From Phycisphaerae bacterium (GTDB taxonomy: Bacteria; Planctomycetota; Phycisphaerae; SM23-33), in assembly GCA_030745875.1 (NCBI GenBank), contig JASLNT010000011.1:51783-115782 (forward strand): 64,000 nt of DNA. The letters run 5' to 3'. Position numbers and translations under genes: made by a program. Positions 35,332 through 46,600 of this stretch are shown piece by piece. The notes below the pieces were generated by a model. That model was not told the DNA's origin, made no database searches, and was given only the letters and a program-made list of their open reading frames with translations. The stretch's first letter is position 1. Each line of letters starts with the position of its first letter.

Positions 35332-38300
35332 TTACTTAATGCTCTTGGAAATGTTCTCCAGGCCCTCAATGCCTCGTCTAATACTCATCTGCAACGCAAA
35401 AGCGCGAGCGTAAACCCACATGATCCGGGTCTTCCCGCCGGCATACATATAACGCTCGACGTCGGCCACGGCGGCGGCTAGGGCTGTCTTCTCGCTGCTG
35501 ATGTGTTTCCCAATAGCTGCAACCGCACGGGCTCCCTGGCGTTTCAGCAGATCGCCGATCAACTTATGCTGTCCGGGCCAATCTCGCCGCGTATAGATGC
35601 GACACAGAACGTCGATCTCCTCTGGAGATAATCGATTCTTGGAAGCGCACTCGATCAGATCCAGCAGGTCCTTCAGTTCGGCGTGAATCTGCACGGTGTC
35701 CTTGCGTTCGACCGCGATTCTGGCCATCGGCGTCGACTTGGCCCGAGAACGCTGCGGCTCCCAAAACGCCTGTTGCTTGTCAAGTTCGGCCAGGGCTTTG
35801 GCGAGCACCTGTTTGTCGGCTTCAACGCAGGTCCGCAAAGCCGGTAAGGCCGCCTTACCCCAACGCTGCAATGTATCGCGTATAAGGACAAGCTGTTGTT
35901 CATCGAGCGGTCTCAGATAGGAACTCTCACCGTAGACAAACGAATACTGTTTACCCCAAGGCCGTTTCACGTAGAAGCGGTGGAACATTTCGATATCGCC
36001 CGCCGAAGGTGCGGTCGCGGCGAACGCCTTGATCAGCAACGTAAGCTCCTCCAATTCGCCAACACGAGTGTCCAATTCATCTTTCGCGGCCACGAGACCG
36101 TCAAGCTCCCGCCGAAGGCGCCTCTTGTTCTTCTTGTTGGCTGGATCGTCCATCTCCGCTTGTTTTGCGGTAATTTGCGTGACGAGCCTGGCTTCCAGAG
36201 GAGCCTTCCGGGTTTTCGTCGCCTCAAGTGTTGCGGGGATCGCTTCAACACCGAGTTTCATGATCCGGTTGCGAATTTGCTGGCGCTCCCATGCGCTCCA
36301 GGGGCGGCCTGCGAGGTATATCTCGCACATCGGCGGGACGGCCTTGTCGGGCGTTTTCTTACCGTACAGGCACGAGACGAGTTCAGCGGTGACTTCCATG
36401 TCCCGACACCACTTGTCAAGGAACTCGACCGAATCCTCCTTCCACCAAGTCGGTTTGGGCTCCCAACCCGTGCTGATCCGCTGATACAACGCCCGCTCGG
36501 ATTTGCAGAACGCCTCCAGGACGGGCAGCGCTTCCGGGCCGAGCTTCACAATAATCCGATGCGGATATTCGACAATGGAGTACCAATAAGAATCCATGGA
36601 CCCTCGCTTGCGTGCGCAAAAACGCAGAATGTCCGTCAGGTGCTTCATCACCAGCGGGTTGTCGGAATACCGCTCCAGCATAATCAACGCCGCTTCCGGC
36701 GGACCGTTGGAGAAGAACCCGTACAATGGAAGGACTTCGGGATTGTTCAAGGTGTCTATGGCGACCTTGACGTACGGTTCGCACAATTCAAGATGGGCCG
36801 CCACAGCCCACAGAAGGGGTTTATAGTCCGCGGGCACTTTGCTTCTTGTGCGATTAACCGTGTCCATCATCTCCATGCACAGCTTGGTCCTGATGCGTGG
36901 ATTCTTCACGCCATACCGTACGAACTTACCGATACTATTGCCCTCCTGCCCAGCCAGTACGCTGAGAATGCGATAGATGTCGTCATTGACGATCTTCATG
37001 CTGAGCACCAGTCCGCTAGCCCCGTTGCGAACCCATGGCGAGGGATCTGTAATCAGAGGGCGAACCATCTTTATGATCTCCGCCAATTCGTCCGGAACGT
37101 CGGTGCGATACTCCTTGCTGTCTGACTCGTATATTTCAGTCAGCGCCGCCAGCGCCCCGACTCGCACACCGTTATGCGTATCTTTCAGAAGACGCTTCAG
37201 CAGAGGGAGGGTCTTGGTCCCATGCCCAGCCATCGCGAGCACGGCGCCCTCGCTTACTCCACCGTTGCAATGGCTGAAGAATCCGGCGATTTGCTCGGGC
37301 GTCATTCCGTCGAATCCCTGCTTATAGGTCCGGGCGATATACGCCGAACTGTGAGCAAAACCGCCATCGATTCCGCCCTTGCCAAGCTTGAGCGTTTTGA
37401 CCAGTTCAGAGACGTTGACCAGCGGCTGGGGCTTGGGACGCCTTGGATCCTTCATCGCACCGTCGCCCAGCTTTTTTCGCAACGCCGCAATGGACGGTCG
37501 CTCGGCCCCGACCATATTGGCCAGCAACCGGAGTTGAGTTTGTGCGGTGGCGGACATACCGTCGGCGATGGTTTTTTCTATGATTTTCAAAGTCGCCGCC
37601 GCGTGCTTTTCCAGGCGATCGTGAGCAGCTAGCAGTTTTCCGGCGTACGTCACGCCGGCCGACGATGCGGATTTCGACGACTTGGCATAATCGTTCATAG
37701 AGGTCCGCAATTCCTTCCACTTCTTGTCCTTATACAATTGGGCGGCTTTCTCCAGACCTTTGGGCGGTTTCTGGGCGAAGACACTGTCGCCGCCGAGTAT
37801 CTGCAGGCGACGATCGCCCAGATACAGGAACAACCCCATCGCCGCCGTAGCGTTGGGACGAGTCCATCGCCCACCGCGCATGAAGGTGATCCCACCGTCT
37901 CTGGCGCGCCCCATCTCGTAGGCCCACGTCATGTGATTCATAAACGCGTGGAATTCCTCTTTGGGCGCCAGCGCCGCCCCCACCGGTCCCCAGGCTACGC
38001 TGAAGATGGCTTCGGCGTGGCCTCGCTCACGCCCCATCCACATGTAGCAGACAGATCGCGCCCAGCGCCGGGCCATCTCGTCTTCGCCCAACAGACCGAA
38101 GCCCACGGCGGCCATGCTGTTCATACCGTTGTCCATGCGCCCGGCCCGCATCGGCGGATTGCCCAAGCCATACGGGAAATTGACACCACAGAATTTCCCG
38201 AAGAAACGTATCGATTGCGGCAAGGTCTTGTCGTACGGTTCGATCCCGCACTGCCGCGCCAAGCACAAACCTACAAACGCTCCCAGACCGGCGCAGTTGA

Positions 38301-39336
38301 TCTCGCCATACCCGCCCCCAACGGTCCCGGGCGTAAGCACGCCGGGTCCCTTACCGCCTCCATGGGACCAGCTGCCGCTGCGATACTGGGCCCACGCCAA
38401 ACCTTCAGCGTAGTAGCGAATCGCCGGCAGGACCGCTGAATCGCCCATCAGAAGGTAATACTCGCACAGGTTGATCAACGTGTAGCTGTCCCGCCACCCG
38501 CTGGCGCCGGTTTTCGTCTCGTAGCGGTCTTTCAAATTCTTGAACATGTGGCGTCGGGCCAGTTCCAGGGCGGCATCGTCGCCGGAAGCCATAAGGAACG
38601 TCGGCGTCCAGAAATCGTAGCGATGCCAAGGATAACTTCTCATCACGTAGTCCAGCGCGGCGCGGCGGATCTGCTTGGATTTCCTGCAATTCAACGGCCA
38701 GGTATCGCTGTACGACAGCGTATTGCCCAGATCGATTGTCTTGTTCAGAGGCTTGCCCGCTCGCACGATGTGCAGCGTAAGTTTGCCTCCCAATTCGGAC
38801 GACTGGCTTTCGACCAGCGCATTTCCCATTTCCGGGCGGGGATCTTCCACATCCCGGAAGAGACGCCCGTTGGCGCCCATGATAATGTCGTCGAGCTGCA
38901 ATACGCCGGCGGCAGGCGTTTCTTTGAGCACGTGCACGACAAGGAACTCGGTTTTCCCGACGGCCTCGGTGACATAAGCGCCAGTGATGCCGAGCGGCAG
39001 GGCCCGAATGTTGCAGCGGGACTTGGCTTTCCTCATCGCAGCCGGTTTGAGTTTGGCGGCGCGTTTGATCGCTTCAGCGTCAAATTCTATGTCGCGACGC
39101 ACGTCGGTCTTGGGTTTTGGGGCGGGTCTGCAGCGCATCTGGTGGGTCGCCAGTTCCGCCGGACCGGGCAGCGCGCCCAGAACGCTGGACTTCCGCGAGA
39201 ACAGTTCGGCCTTGACGTCCCGCACCTCCGACAGCGCCTTCTCCACCTCGCCGGCTTCAGCGCCCGGCGCAGTACAGACCCAAAAGGCAACCAGGCAACT
39301 CGTCAGCAGGTAAATCGATGTTCTCGCAGTCCGCAT
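35332..39336 (-). CDS. Giant secreted protein with PDZ and HEAT-like regions
   Basis: 1334 aa; GGAG before ATG 39336. Signal peptide about 1-28. A PDZ-like domain lies at about 115-205 (LGITGAYVTEAVGKTEFLVVHVLKETPAAGVLQLDDIIMG split here into the usual strand and GD-type loop). Residues about 225-560 form an alpha/alpha-toroid-like part (RYDFWTPTFLMASGDDAALELARRH; WSHGGGKGPGVLTPGTVGGGYGEINCAG). HEAT-type repeats follow about 690-900 (VRVGALAALTEIYE, WVRNGASGLVLSM), and a helical coiled tail. It resembles planctomycete DUF6288-type proteins, from memory only. Catalysis not evident. Same strand and 31 nt before the next gene. Confidence 0.72.
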   Translation of the reverse strand: MRTARTSIYLLTSCLVAFWVCTAPGAEAGEVEKALSEVRDVKAELFSRKSSVLGALPGPAELATHQMRCRPAPKPKTDVRRDIEFDAEAIKRAAKLKPAAMRKAKSRCNIRALPLGITGAYVTEAVGKTEFLVVHVLKETPAAGVLQLDDIIMGANGRLFRDVEDPRPEMGNALVESQSSELGGKLTLHIVRAGKPLNKTIDLGNTLSYSDTWPLNCRKSKQIRRAALDYVMRSYPWHRYDFWTPTFLMASGDDAALELARRHMFKNLKDRYETKTGASGWRDSYTLINLCEYYLLMGDSAVLPAIRYYAEGLAWAQYRSGSWSHGGGKGPGVLTPGTVGGGYGEINCAGLGAFVGLCLARQCGIEPYDKTLPQSIRFFGKFCGVNFPYGLGNPPMRAGRMDNGMNSMAAVGFGLLGEDEMARRWARSVCYMWMGRERGHAEAIFSVAWGPVGAALAPKEEFHAFMNHMTWAYEMGRARDGGITFMRGGRWTRPNATAAMGLFLYLGDRRLQILGGDSVFAQKPPKGLEKAAQLYKDKKWKELRTSMNDYAKSSKSASSAGVTYAGKLLAAHDRLEKHAAATLKIIEKTIADGMSATAQTQLRLLANMVGAERPSIAALRKKLGDGAMKDPRRPKPQPLVNVSELVKTLKLGKGGIDGGFAHSSAYIARTYKQGFDGMTPEQIAGFFSHCNGGVSEGAVLAMAGHGTKTLPLLKRLLKDTHNGVRVGALAALTEIYESDSKEYRTDVPDELAEIIKMVRPLITDPSPWVRNGASGLVLSMKIVNDDIYRILSVLAGQEGNSIGKFVRYGVKNPRIRTKLCMEMMDTVNRTRSKVPADYKPLLWAVAAHLELCEPYVKVAIDTLNNPEVLPLYGFFSNGPPEAALIMLERYSDNPLVMKHLTDILRFCARKRGSMDSYWYSIVEYPHRIIVKLGPEALPVLEAFCKSERALYQRISTGWEPKPTWWKEDSVEFLDKWCRDMEVTAELVSCLYGKKTPDKAVPPMCEIYLAGRPWSAWERQQIRNRIMKLGVEAIPATLEATKTRKAPLEARLVTQITAKQAEMDDPANKKNKRRLRRELDGLVAAKDELDTRVGELEELTLLIKAFAATAPSAGDIEMFHRFYVKRPWGKQYSFVYGESSYLRPLDEQQLVLIRDTLQRWGKAALPALRTCVEADKQVLAKALAELDKQQAFWEPQRSRAKSTPMARIAVERKDTVQIHAELKDLLDLIECASKNRLSPEEIDVLCRIYTRRDWPGQHKLIGDLLKRQGARAVAAIGKHISSEKTALAAAVADVERYMYAGGKTRIMWVYARAFALQMSIRRGIEGLENISKSIK

Positions 39337-39367
39337 AATTCATCTCCGTTCCAACGTAAACGTTCAG

Positions 39368-41935
39368 CTATTTCTTTTTTGACGATTTGGCAGCGTTGAT
39401 TACATCCCGGAGTCCCTCGATAGCATCGGCGTATCGAGCAGACAGATCGCTCCACCCGTCGGGTTTTTCGCTCCGCAGGCGTCTGATTTCACCTTCAAGC
39501 CGCCTAATCTCCTGACCCAAGGCCGGAACATGGGCCTTTACGTCAATCCAGCGCCACAGACCGTACAGGAAGTAGTTGCGATATCCCAGAGAATACAGAT
39601 TGAGCAGCCCGGGAAACGCATTGGGATGGCCCAGGGCCTTCTCGTTGTCGGAATACGGCAGCCGGCGCAGCAGGTCGCCAAGGTTGCCCATAACATCCCC
39701 GCCCTGCCCGGGGCCAATCCTCTTGAAGTATCGCCCCACGGCCGCTACGTCAATCGGGCCTGCGATGCGATAGTGGTTCAGCAAGTTCCCCGCCTGCTGC
39801 ACCGAGACGCGATCGGCGAATCCCTTGCGTTCGAGCAGAGCGTAGGCCAGTGCGGTATTGTGGGCGTGAGTGTTGAAGCGGTACTTGCTCATTCGCATCG
39901 CGGCGGTCCGAACGAGCACGTCATCGTCCAGGGCCAGCTTCTTGATGATCGCGAAGACGTCCTCGTTTTCCGATCCGATCAACGACAGGGCCTCAGCTGC
40001 GGTGCGGCGGACCAGCGGATCGGCGTCGTCGGAGCCTTTGGCGATCATTTCGATCGCTCGGGCGATTGCGGGAGTAACTTCCTGCGGTTTGAGCGAGTAA
40101 TATCCGCTTCCGCGCGGGATCACGCCATACCAGTACAGATAACCCAGCGTACGAAGGGCTCCGCATCGCTGGTCGGGGTCTTTGCCAGCCAACAGGCGTT
40201 TGACGATCGGTAAGACTACTGCGGAGCCCTTTTTTGCCAACGCCCTGGCCGCTGCGTGTGAGTGCGGCATCGTCGGATAGCCCATCATGCCCGCCAATGC
40301 TTCGGGTTTCTCGCCAGCCAGCTTGTCGACCGTTTCGTCCAGGCTCGCTATAGGCCAATCGTCGGTGCGAAACGGAGACGCCGGCAGGCCCGCACGGTTG
40401 TAGAGGTTCATCCCTCGCGGATCGAAGTGACACGCATAGCGCACCGCAACCGGTTTGGCGACCGCATGGCTGCGGACGAGTACCGTATTGCCTTTGATTC
40501 GAGCTTCGGCCCGGTGGAAGATGCGGTCCGCCCCAGCCAGCGCAAAGAACCGCAGCGGAGCGCCCTTTTGCTCGACCAGCGGTCGGCCGATCTCGGGGAA
40601 TCCCGCGGCCATCAATCCGCCCTCGACGTGATCGAACTCAATCACCACGCGATCGCCCTGAATTCGATGGCTCTTGCAGATCGGCCCGGATGAAGCTCCG
40701 CCCTTATCGTACGTTGCGGCCAGCGCCCAACGGACGAAACGCTCACCGACCTTGCCTGAATAATTTTCGATGTCCAGGGTCACGATCATTGCAGTGTTCT
40801 TGAACGGCAGGACGCGCCTTTGACGATCTCGGTGGGCGAACCACGCATTGAAGTCCAGCGCGTTGGACCTGACTTTACCTCCCGCAGTATGCGTGTGATA
40901 CATATTCGGCTGCTTGCGCTGGGTGAACGCGAAAGCCAGATCGCTCCGTTGAAATACCGCCCGCAGACCTGCGATCAGAGCCCGCATTTTGTATGCATAG
41001 CGAATATCCTGCGTGCATCGCGGATCGCCCGTGTTGGATTCAGCGTGAAGATGCAGCGCTCCGCGGAAGGCAAATGGAACCAGTGGGTTAAGCTGGCGGT
41101 TGAACACGACGGTCGGCTGGGTTGCGTCGCCCAACACCGGACCGGGAGCCAGCGGCGGCTGACCCGCGGCGATATGCTCGCCGCTCTGAATCTTACGCCC
41201 CAGCGTTCGCTGCCACTCCTTCATCTGACCGAGCCACTTGTCGTAGGCGGCTCGACCGCGCTTAGTCGCGGGATACCACGTGTCGACCCGTTGGGCGATG
41301 TCTTTGAGTTGGTCTATCGCAGCGAAGCCCTGGAAGGGAATAGTCGCATCCAGATCGCCCATCCTCACGCGAACAATTCCCACCGGAACGCCCAGTTTAT
41401 CGTTCAGGATGTTGGCGAAGGGGATCGACATAACGTCGAATACGCTGCTGCGCGAACCGGGGCCCCAGCGGTCGTTCCTACCGAACAACTCGGTAGGTGT
41501 GGGGCTGTGATTCTCGCGACTTCCATCGAACGATCGAATGCGGGTGTTTGCGTTGGGGACGGGTCCTTCGCAGGAGTATTGCTTCCCAATCCTGTGGGCC
41601 AACACCAACCACACTTCGCCCACACGAACATTCTCGAACGTAACCGCCCGGGCGGAGGTCTTGACGACCATACTGCGACCGGTGCTGCTAGCCGACATTT
41701 TGTCGAGTTTTATCAGCCATCGCCCGCTATTGTCGACGACCGCAGTCTTGCTCTGATCGGCGAAGGCGACGGTCACCTTCTGACCTGGAGCGGCCCGGCC
41801 CCAGACGGGAACAGGCGCTTCGCGTTGCAGGATCATCTCGGAACCGAAGACGCTTGCGACCTCCACATCGGCGGCCAATGGTCCGACCACAAGCAGCAAT
41901 GTCAGCAAAGTCGGCAGTATGTATATCCTGTTCAT
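39368..41935 (-). CDS. Sialate O-acetylesterase homologue lacking the catalytic Ser, with HEAT tail
   Basis: 855 aa. Signal peptide about 1-22. The N-terminal beta-sandwich and following SGNH-like domain align with the neighbour at 41963-43531: VFGSEMILQREAPVPVWG and VRVGEVWL match, but the neighbour's GQSNM nucleophile box is replaced at about 113-117 by AHRIG, and its WYQGESD block by LHLHAESN. The enzyme core is therefore probably inactive as an esterase and may be a binding module. Residues about 555-720 are HEAT repeats (VVLPIVKRLLAGKDPDQRCGALRTLGYL; PLVRRTAAEALSLIGSE). It lies 27 nt after the intact paralogue gene. Confidence 0.82.
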   Translation of the reverse strand: MNRIYILPTLLTLLLVVGPLAADVEVASVFGSEMILQREAPVPVWGRAAPGQKVTVAFADQSKTAVVDNSGRWLIKLDKMSASSTGRSMVVKTSARAVTFENVRVGEVWLVLAHRIGKQYSCEGPVPNANTRIRSFDGSRENHSPTPTELFGRNDRWGPGSRSSVFDVMSIPFANILNDKLGVPVGIVRVRMGDLDATIPFQGFAAIDQLKDIAQRVDTWYPATKRGRAAYDKWLGQMKEWQRTLGRKIQSGEHIAAGQPPLAPGPVLGDATQPTVVFNRQLNPLVPFAFRGALHLHAESNTGDPRCTQDIRYAYKMRALIAGLRAVFQRSDLAFAFTQRKQPNMYHTHTAGGKVRSNALDFNAWFAHRDRQRRVLPFKNTAMIVTLDIENYSGKVGERFVRWALAATYDKGGASSGPICKSHRIQGDRVVIEFDHVEGGLMAAGFPEIGRPLVEQKGAPLRFFALAGADRIFHRAEARIKGNTVLVRSHAVAKPVAVRYACHFDPRGMNLYNRAGLPASPFRTDDWPIASLDETVDKLAGEKPEALAGMMGYPTMPHSHAAARALAKKGSAVVLPIVKRLLAGKDPDQRCGALRTLGYLYWYGVIPRGSGYYSLKPQEVTPAIARAIEMIAKGSDDADPLVRRTAAEALSLIGSENEDVFAIIKKLALDDDVLVRTAAMRMSKYRFNTHAHNTALAYALLERKGFADRVSVQQAGNLLNHYRIAGPIDVAAVGRYFKRIGPGQGGDVMGNLGDLLRRLPYSDNEKALGHPNAFPGLLNLYSLGYRNYFLYGLWRWIDVKAHVPALGQEIRRLEGEIRRLRSEKPDGWSDLSARYADAIEGLRDVINAAKSSKKK

Positions 41936-41962
41936 TACGATCCTCGTGATGGGAAGATGCGA

Positions 41963-43531
41963 CTATTTTTCAAGAGTGGTGAACATCGCTGCGGGCAGAC
42001 CGGCTGTGTTGTACAGGAACGGCGGAGGAGGGATGTTGGTGTAGCAGTATCGCACGTGCAGCGGCGCGGGCACGTCGGCGGACGACACAACCAGCTTCTT
42101 CCCGTCTATCCTTGCGACAGCTTTTCGCCAGCGTTTGTCCTTACCGGCAAGTTCGACGTTCGGCAGTTCACCGGAATCCCGCAGCACGGGCGCCTTGAGC
42201 ATGTCTTTGGCCCCGATTCGCAGCCCCCCGCCCGTGTAGTCAAACTCGACAATCACCTTGGCGCCCTCAACCCGATGAGACTTGTACAGCGGACCGGAAG
42301 GGATCACATCCTTCTTTCCGTAATCCCTGCTCAACGCCCAAAGCGCCAGGCGAATACCGGAATCAACCTTGTTCACCGGGTGGACCTCAACATCGAGATC
42401 GAGCAGGACAGCCATACCGCTGTTGGGCACGAGCTTCAGCGCGTTGAACTGCTCCTGACGAGCCAGAGGACTGCAGTATCCCCCGCTTCGCTGTATTTGC
42501 ATCCAGTAGAACGGAATGTCCGACCCCTTGCCCTTTACGTCGAACAGGTCGCGCCAACTGCGCGCCATCGCCTTCAGTTCGACATCCCACAGGGCGTTGC
42601 GCATGTCGCTCTCGCCCTGGTACCAGAGCACGCCCTTGATCGCCAGCGGAACCACCGGATGAATCTTGCCATTGTAGAATCCGCACGCACCGCGGTCCTT
42701 CGGTTCGGGCATTAGCGGTTGGGGATGAGGAAACGGGGTTCCCTCCTTAAGTGATTTCTCCGCCCGGGCGGTCCACTTCTCTACTTCGTCCAGACGCTTC
42801 CGCCACACTTCCCGCCCGTGGGTCGTGTTGGGATAGCACGTGTCGACCTTGTCGGCCAGTTCCTTCAACTCCGGTTCGAGGCGCCAGGCGTAACGCGGCA
42901 GCCACTCCTCGATAATACTGCCCGCCCAGGCCTGCCACAGCAATCCGATCGGAACGTTGACTTCCTCCTGGACGCGGCGGGCGAAGAAGAAACCGACCGC
43001 ACAGCAGCCTCGCGTCGATTCTTCATCGGCGCAAACGCTCCACGGTTTGGGCTCGGACAACTTCAGTCGATCGAGCGGATACTTCTCCGACTTTCCGGCG
43101 CCCCAATAGCGAATCGTCGAGTGTTTCCATTTCATACCCTTGGGTGTCACGCTGCGGGAAACGTTGCGACCCATATTGGACTGCCCCGAACAGACCCACA
43201 CATCGCCGACGAGTATATCCTTCAGCGTGATCTTCTCAGCGCCGGAGATCGTCATAGTCTGCGGTTTTGCATTGAGTTTCAGCGGGTCGAGCACGACCGT
43301 CCATTTACCGTCTTTTCCGGCAGTCGCCGACTTGCTCTGACCAGCGAAGCTTACGGTGACTTTCCGCCCCGGCTTGTCCCATCCCCACACTGGCGCGGGC
43401 TTGTCGCGCTGGAGCACCATGTGATCGCCAAACACCGCCGCCGGAGCCGGCGGCCCGTCCGGCGTCGCACAGGCCGCGACCGAAACGAAACAGCAGAAAA
43501 GCATCAACGGTAGAAAACAGCGATAACCCAT
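41963..43531 (-). CDS. Sialate O-acetylesterase-type SGNH hydrolase
   Basis: 522 aa from ATG 43531, which follows AAAGGA; the frame extends upstream without a signal sequence. Signal or lipoprotein-type N-terminus (FLPLMLFCCFVSVAACA). N-terminal beta domain: AVFGDHMVLQRDKPAPVWGWDKPG. SGNH domain with GDVWVCSGQSNMGRN (nucleophile S118), GLLWQAWAGSIIEEWL and the W303YQGESD block. Known relatives remove 9-O-acetyl groups from sialic acids or acetyl groups from other glycans. The protein is extracytoplasmic; the actual glycan is unknown. Confidence 0.9.
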   Translation of the reverse strand: MGYRCFLPLMLFCCFVSVAACATPDGPPAPAAVFGDHMVLQRDKPAPVWGWDKPGRKVTVSFAGQSKSATAGKDGKWTVVLDPLKLNAKPQTMTISGAEKITLKDILVGDVWVCSGQSNMGRNVSRSVTPKGMKWKHSTIRYWGAGKSEKYPLDRLKLSEPKPWSVCADEESTRGCCAVGFFFARRVQEEVNVPIGLLWQAWAGSIIEEWLPRYAWRLEPELKELADKVDTCYPNTTHGREVWRKRLDEVEKWTARAEKSLKEGTPFPHPQPLMPEPKDRGACGFYNGKIHPVVPLAIKGVLWYQGESDMRNALWDVELKAMARSWRDLFDVKGKGSDIPFYWMQIQRSGGYCSPLARQEQFNALKLVPNSGMAVLLDLDVEVHPVNKVDSGIRLALWALSRDYGKKDVIPSGPLYKSHRVEGAKVIVEFDYTGGGLRIGAKDMLKAPVLRDSGELPNVELAGKDKRWRKAVARIDGKKLVVSSADVPAPLHVRYCYTNIPPPPFLYNTAGLPAAMFTTLEK

Positions 43532-43647
43532 CGAATATTCCTTTTGGCAGTGTTGCAGAATCACAACTCGCTTTTCCGACTTGCGGATATAATACAGTTC
43601 TGTCAGCACTTTGCGACTGTTTATCACGCCATATCCCTCCCTCTGGT

Positions 43648-46600
43648 CTACTTCTTCTTCCTGTTCTTCGGCGTCTCTTTCAGAGGGGGCAGGCCGCGCT
43701 TGATCCGACTCTTATTAAGCGCCTCTTCATCTTCGGGCCCCCACCCGCGAACCTTCATCCGCTGCTTTAGGGGCAGTTTCTCCAGCGCCGAAAAAAGCTT
43801 GAAGCCGCCGTTGTCCTTGCCGTTGGTCATTATTCCAAGCACAGTCGCCGGAACGGGCCCGGGCTGCTCGGCCTGCACCTGCATGCCGCTGATAATCGGC
43901 GCGGCGGAGCCTTTCATGTCCCTGGCGCCCGACACCAACTCGAGCTTGATTTCATTGGTCGCCATGACCCCTTTGAACTCCCTGACCACGGCCTTGTTCC
44001 CGCCTCCGGCGGCGGCAACAATGTCAAAGTCTTTCAGCACCACTTTGCCCTGCAGTTTCACGTCGAACACGCGCTTGCCGGAAGTCGTGTTCTCCAGGTC
44101 GGCAAAATGCAGCCGCACGCTGTATGGCCTGGCTGAGGCGCTGCGCGTTGACAGATGCACATTCTTAATCGACTGCACATTAGGCTGCTTGAGGTACTTG
44201 ACGTTCACCTTCTTATGAACCAAAGCCGAAAGTTCCTTTCTTTTGATTCCCAGATTTTCGAGCGCTTTCCACGGTACGGCCATTTCAATGATAAACTCGC
44301 TGCCTTTCACTGAAACCGCGGACTGCCAGTCGCCCTTCCACGATTCGTCAGGCTCGCTTGCCTTCATTTTCCTGCCGACGCCTTCGGTGGCGATCAACGC
44401 GTCGGATCTGTCTCCTGATGGGGAAACGCCCAGGCGAACCACTTTCCCGCCCGAGCCCTTGAGGAGCAGATCAAAGCGACCGACCCTACTTACCTTCACA
44501 TAGTGCGATGGAGGCTTGATCTTCAACGATTTCCGAACGTTTTGCCGGTAAGCCACATAGAGGTTATCCTTGTCATGCCGCATCCAGGCCGATTCGCCGG
44601 GGTTGGAAATCTGGCGGGCGTATACGGGCCTGTTCCAGTTCTGGGCGTTAACCAGGAACACCTCGCCGGCGCCGTCCCAACAGGCGTCGGTCAGTTTACC
44701 GTCGATTTTCGGCGCCGTGGCGCAAGGCATCGCAACGTACTGCTTGCCCCACTGATAGTAATCCAGGCCCAGGGTCAGGCTCTTGAGCCCGCGATAGCCC
44801 GACGCGTACACCCAGGGCTTATCGGAGCCCGCAATGGCCCAGCGTTCGGCGTTACGCCGGTAAGACTGCGTGCCGCCGTAATAATCATGCCCACTCCCAT
44901 TACGCGCCTCAGGCTGCGCGCCGTCATAAAACTCCGCCAGGTAGGGCACGTATATCCCCAACCACTTGCCCACAGGACGAGGAATCGACAGCCAAAGCTT
45001 CTTGTCGGCGTGACGCCGATCTCCCGGCGCGCCGAAGTTCATGTTTACGTGACGCACCGGACCTGCAGTCCTTTCCGGAACCGGGTCGGAAAACACCGCC
45101 CAGTCTTCATCGCGCTGCTTATCGACCGGAGCCATGGCCAGCGCGCCGAGGAAGCTGAATCGACAATCGCAACCACTGCCGTAATCCTCCCGATTAGGCA
45201 CGCCGACAGCATGGGCGCCCTGCCCGTCGGCTACCAGCAGCAGGCCCAACTCCCCTGTCTTGCTGGGATGGCAGGCCGGACGCAGACCAGCGAGATTGCG
45301 CACGCCGCTGTCATCTTCAAAGTCGTAATTCGAAAACGATCCCGAGCGGAAGAAGTCCATCGCCGCTGACAACTGGGCCCCCACGCACCCGTGCGACTTA
45401 CCGAAACCCTTGCTGACCAACCCGCCTGTCAGCGGGTGGACGCGCGTGCCCAGATACCGAACAATATCCGCGCGGGAGCGCTTGGCGCCCGTATAACGCT
45501 CCAGAGTCGCAGGGGGCATCACGCCATCGGCCCGCTGCCCGGTCTTCACATCCAGAACCACTTGAACCGTATGCCTCTTGCGAGTCTTCTTGTCCTGAGT
45601 TGTTTCTGACGTATACAGGTGCTTGCCGTCGACTCTTATGTCGCCCCTGGTTGTTCCTTCGGCATGCATCCATCGCCATAACACGGTTCCGTTGTAGGCG
45701 TCCACAGCCACGATCCCCTTGCTTACATACAGGGCCACGCCGTTTACCGGAATCGGAGGACCGCTCCCTTTGCCTCGGGTGTTCATGGGGCCCGGCTCGC
45801 CAAACCACAGCATCTCCAGGGGCCATTTCACCCGTTGATCGCACGTGACCTTCGAATCCCAGTCATAGGCTCCGGGCAGTTTGCCTCGAACGTCAACCTT
45901 GCCCCCTGCGATGAGCAGACCGCCGCAGGGACGTTGCACTCGCTTGAGCTCACCGGCTGGGAATCCGGAGGGCTTTCCACGGACCACGATCACATTGGCG
46001 AAGTATTGAGGATAAGGAAGCTTCTTTGTGCTCGCCAGGTGATCCACCGTTATTTCCAAGCCGTAGATATCAGTTGTGTCGCGCAACCGAATCCGCTCGG
46101 CCGCCGCCTTGGCCTCATCCGCCAACACGCAAATAACCTGCAGGTCCGTATTCGCCGCCAGTGCTTCGGCCAATTTCGCGTCCGACTCGCCAAGCACCAA
46201 TGCGTAGCCCTTTGATATCCCGTACGCTTTGCACTTGCTCAAGACATCCGCCGCCGGACCCGGCGCCGGCCTGGCCCACTTTCTGGTCCCCGGACCAACG
46301 GTTGCGGCCTTGCCGCCCTGGCCCGACTTGAAACAGTGAATCACGCCATCGGTCGTGCTCACCACCAGCATCCCATTGGCCACGGCGACACCCATTATCA
46401 CCCCGTCAATCGTATGCTCCCATACGCGCTTTCCCTGTTCTCCGGCGGTCTTTGCAGTGATCCGGTTCTTCTCACACATTATCACCATATCGCCGGCAAC
46501 GGCCCAGTTCTGCCTGATCGTCGCCTGGGTCTCCTTAAAGTGACCGGTCTCAATCGTCCCGTCTTCGCGTATAACTTGGACCGAAGCATCGCCGCGCCCT

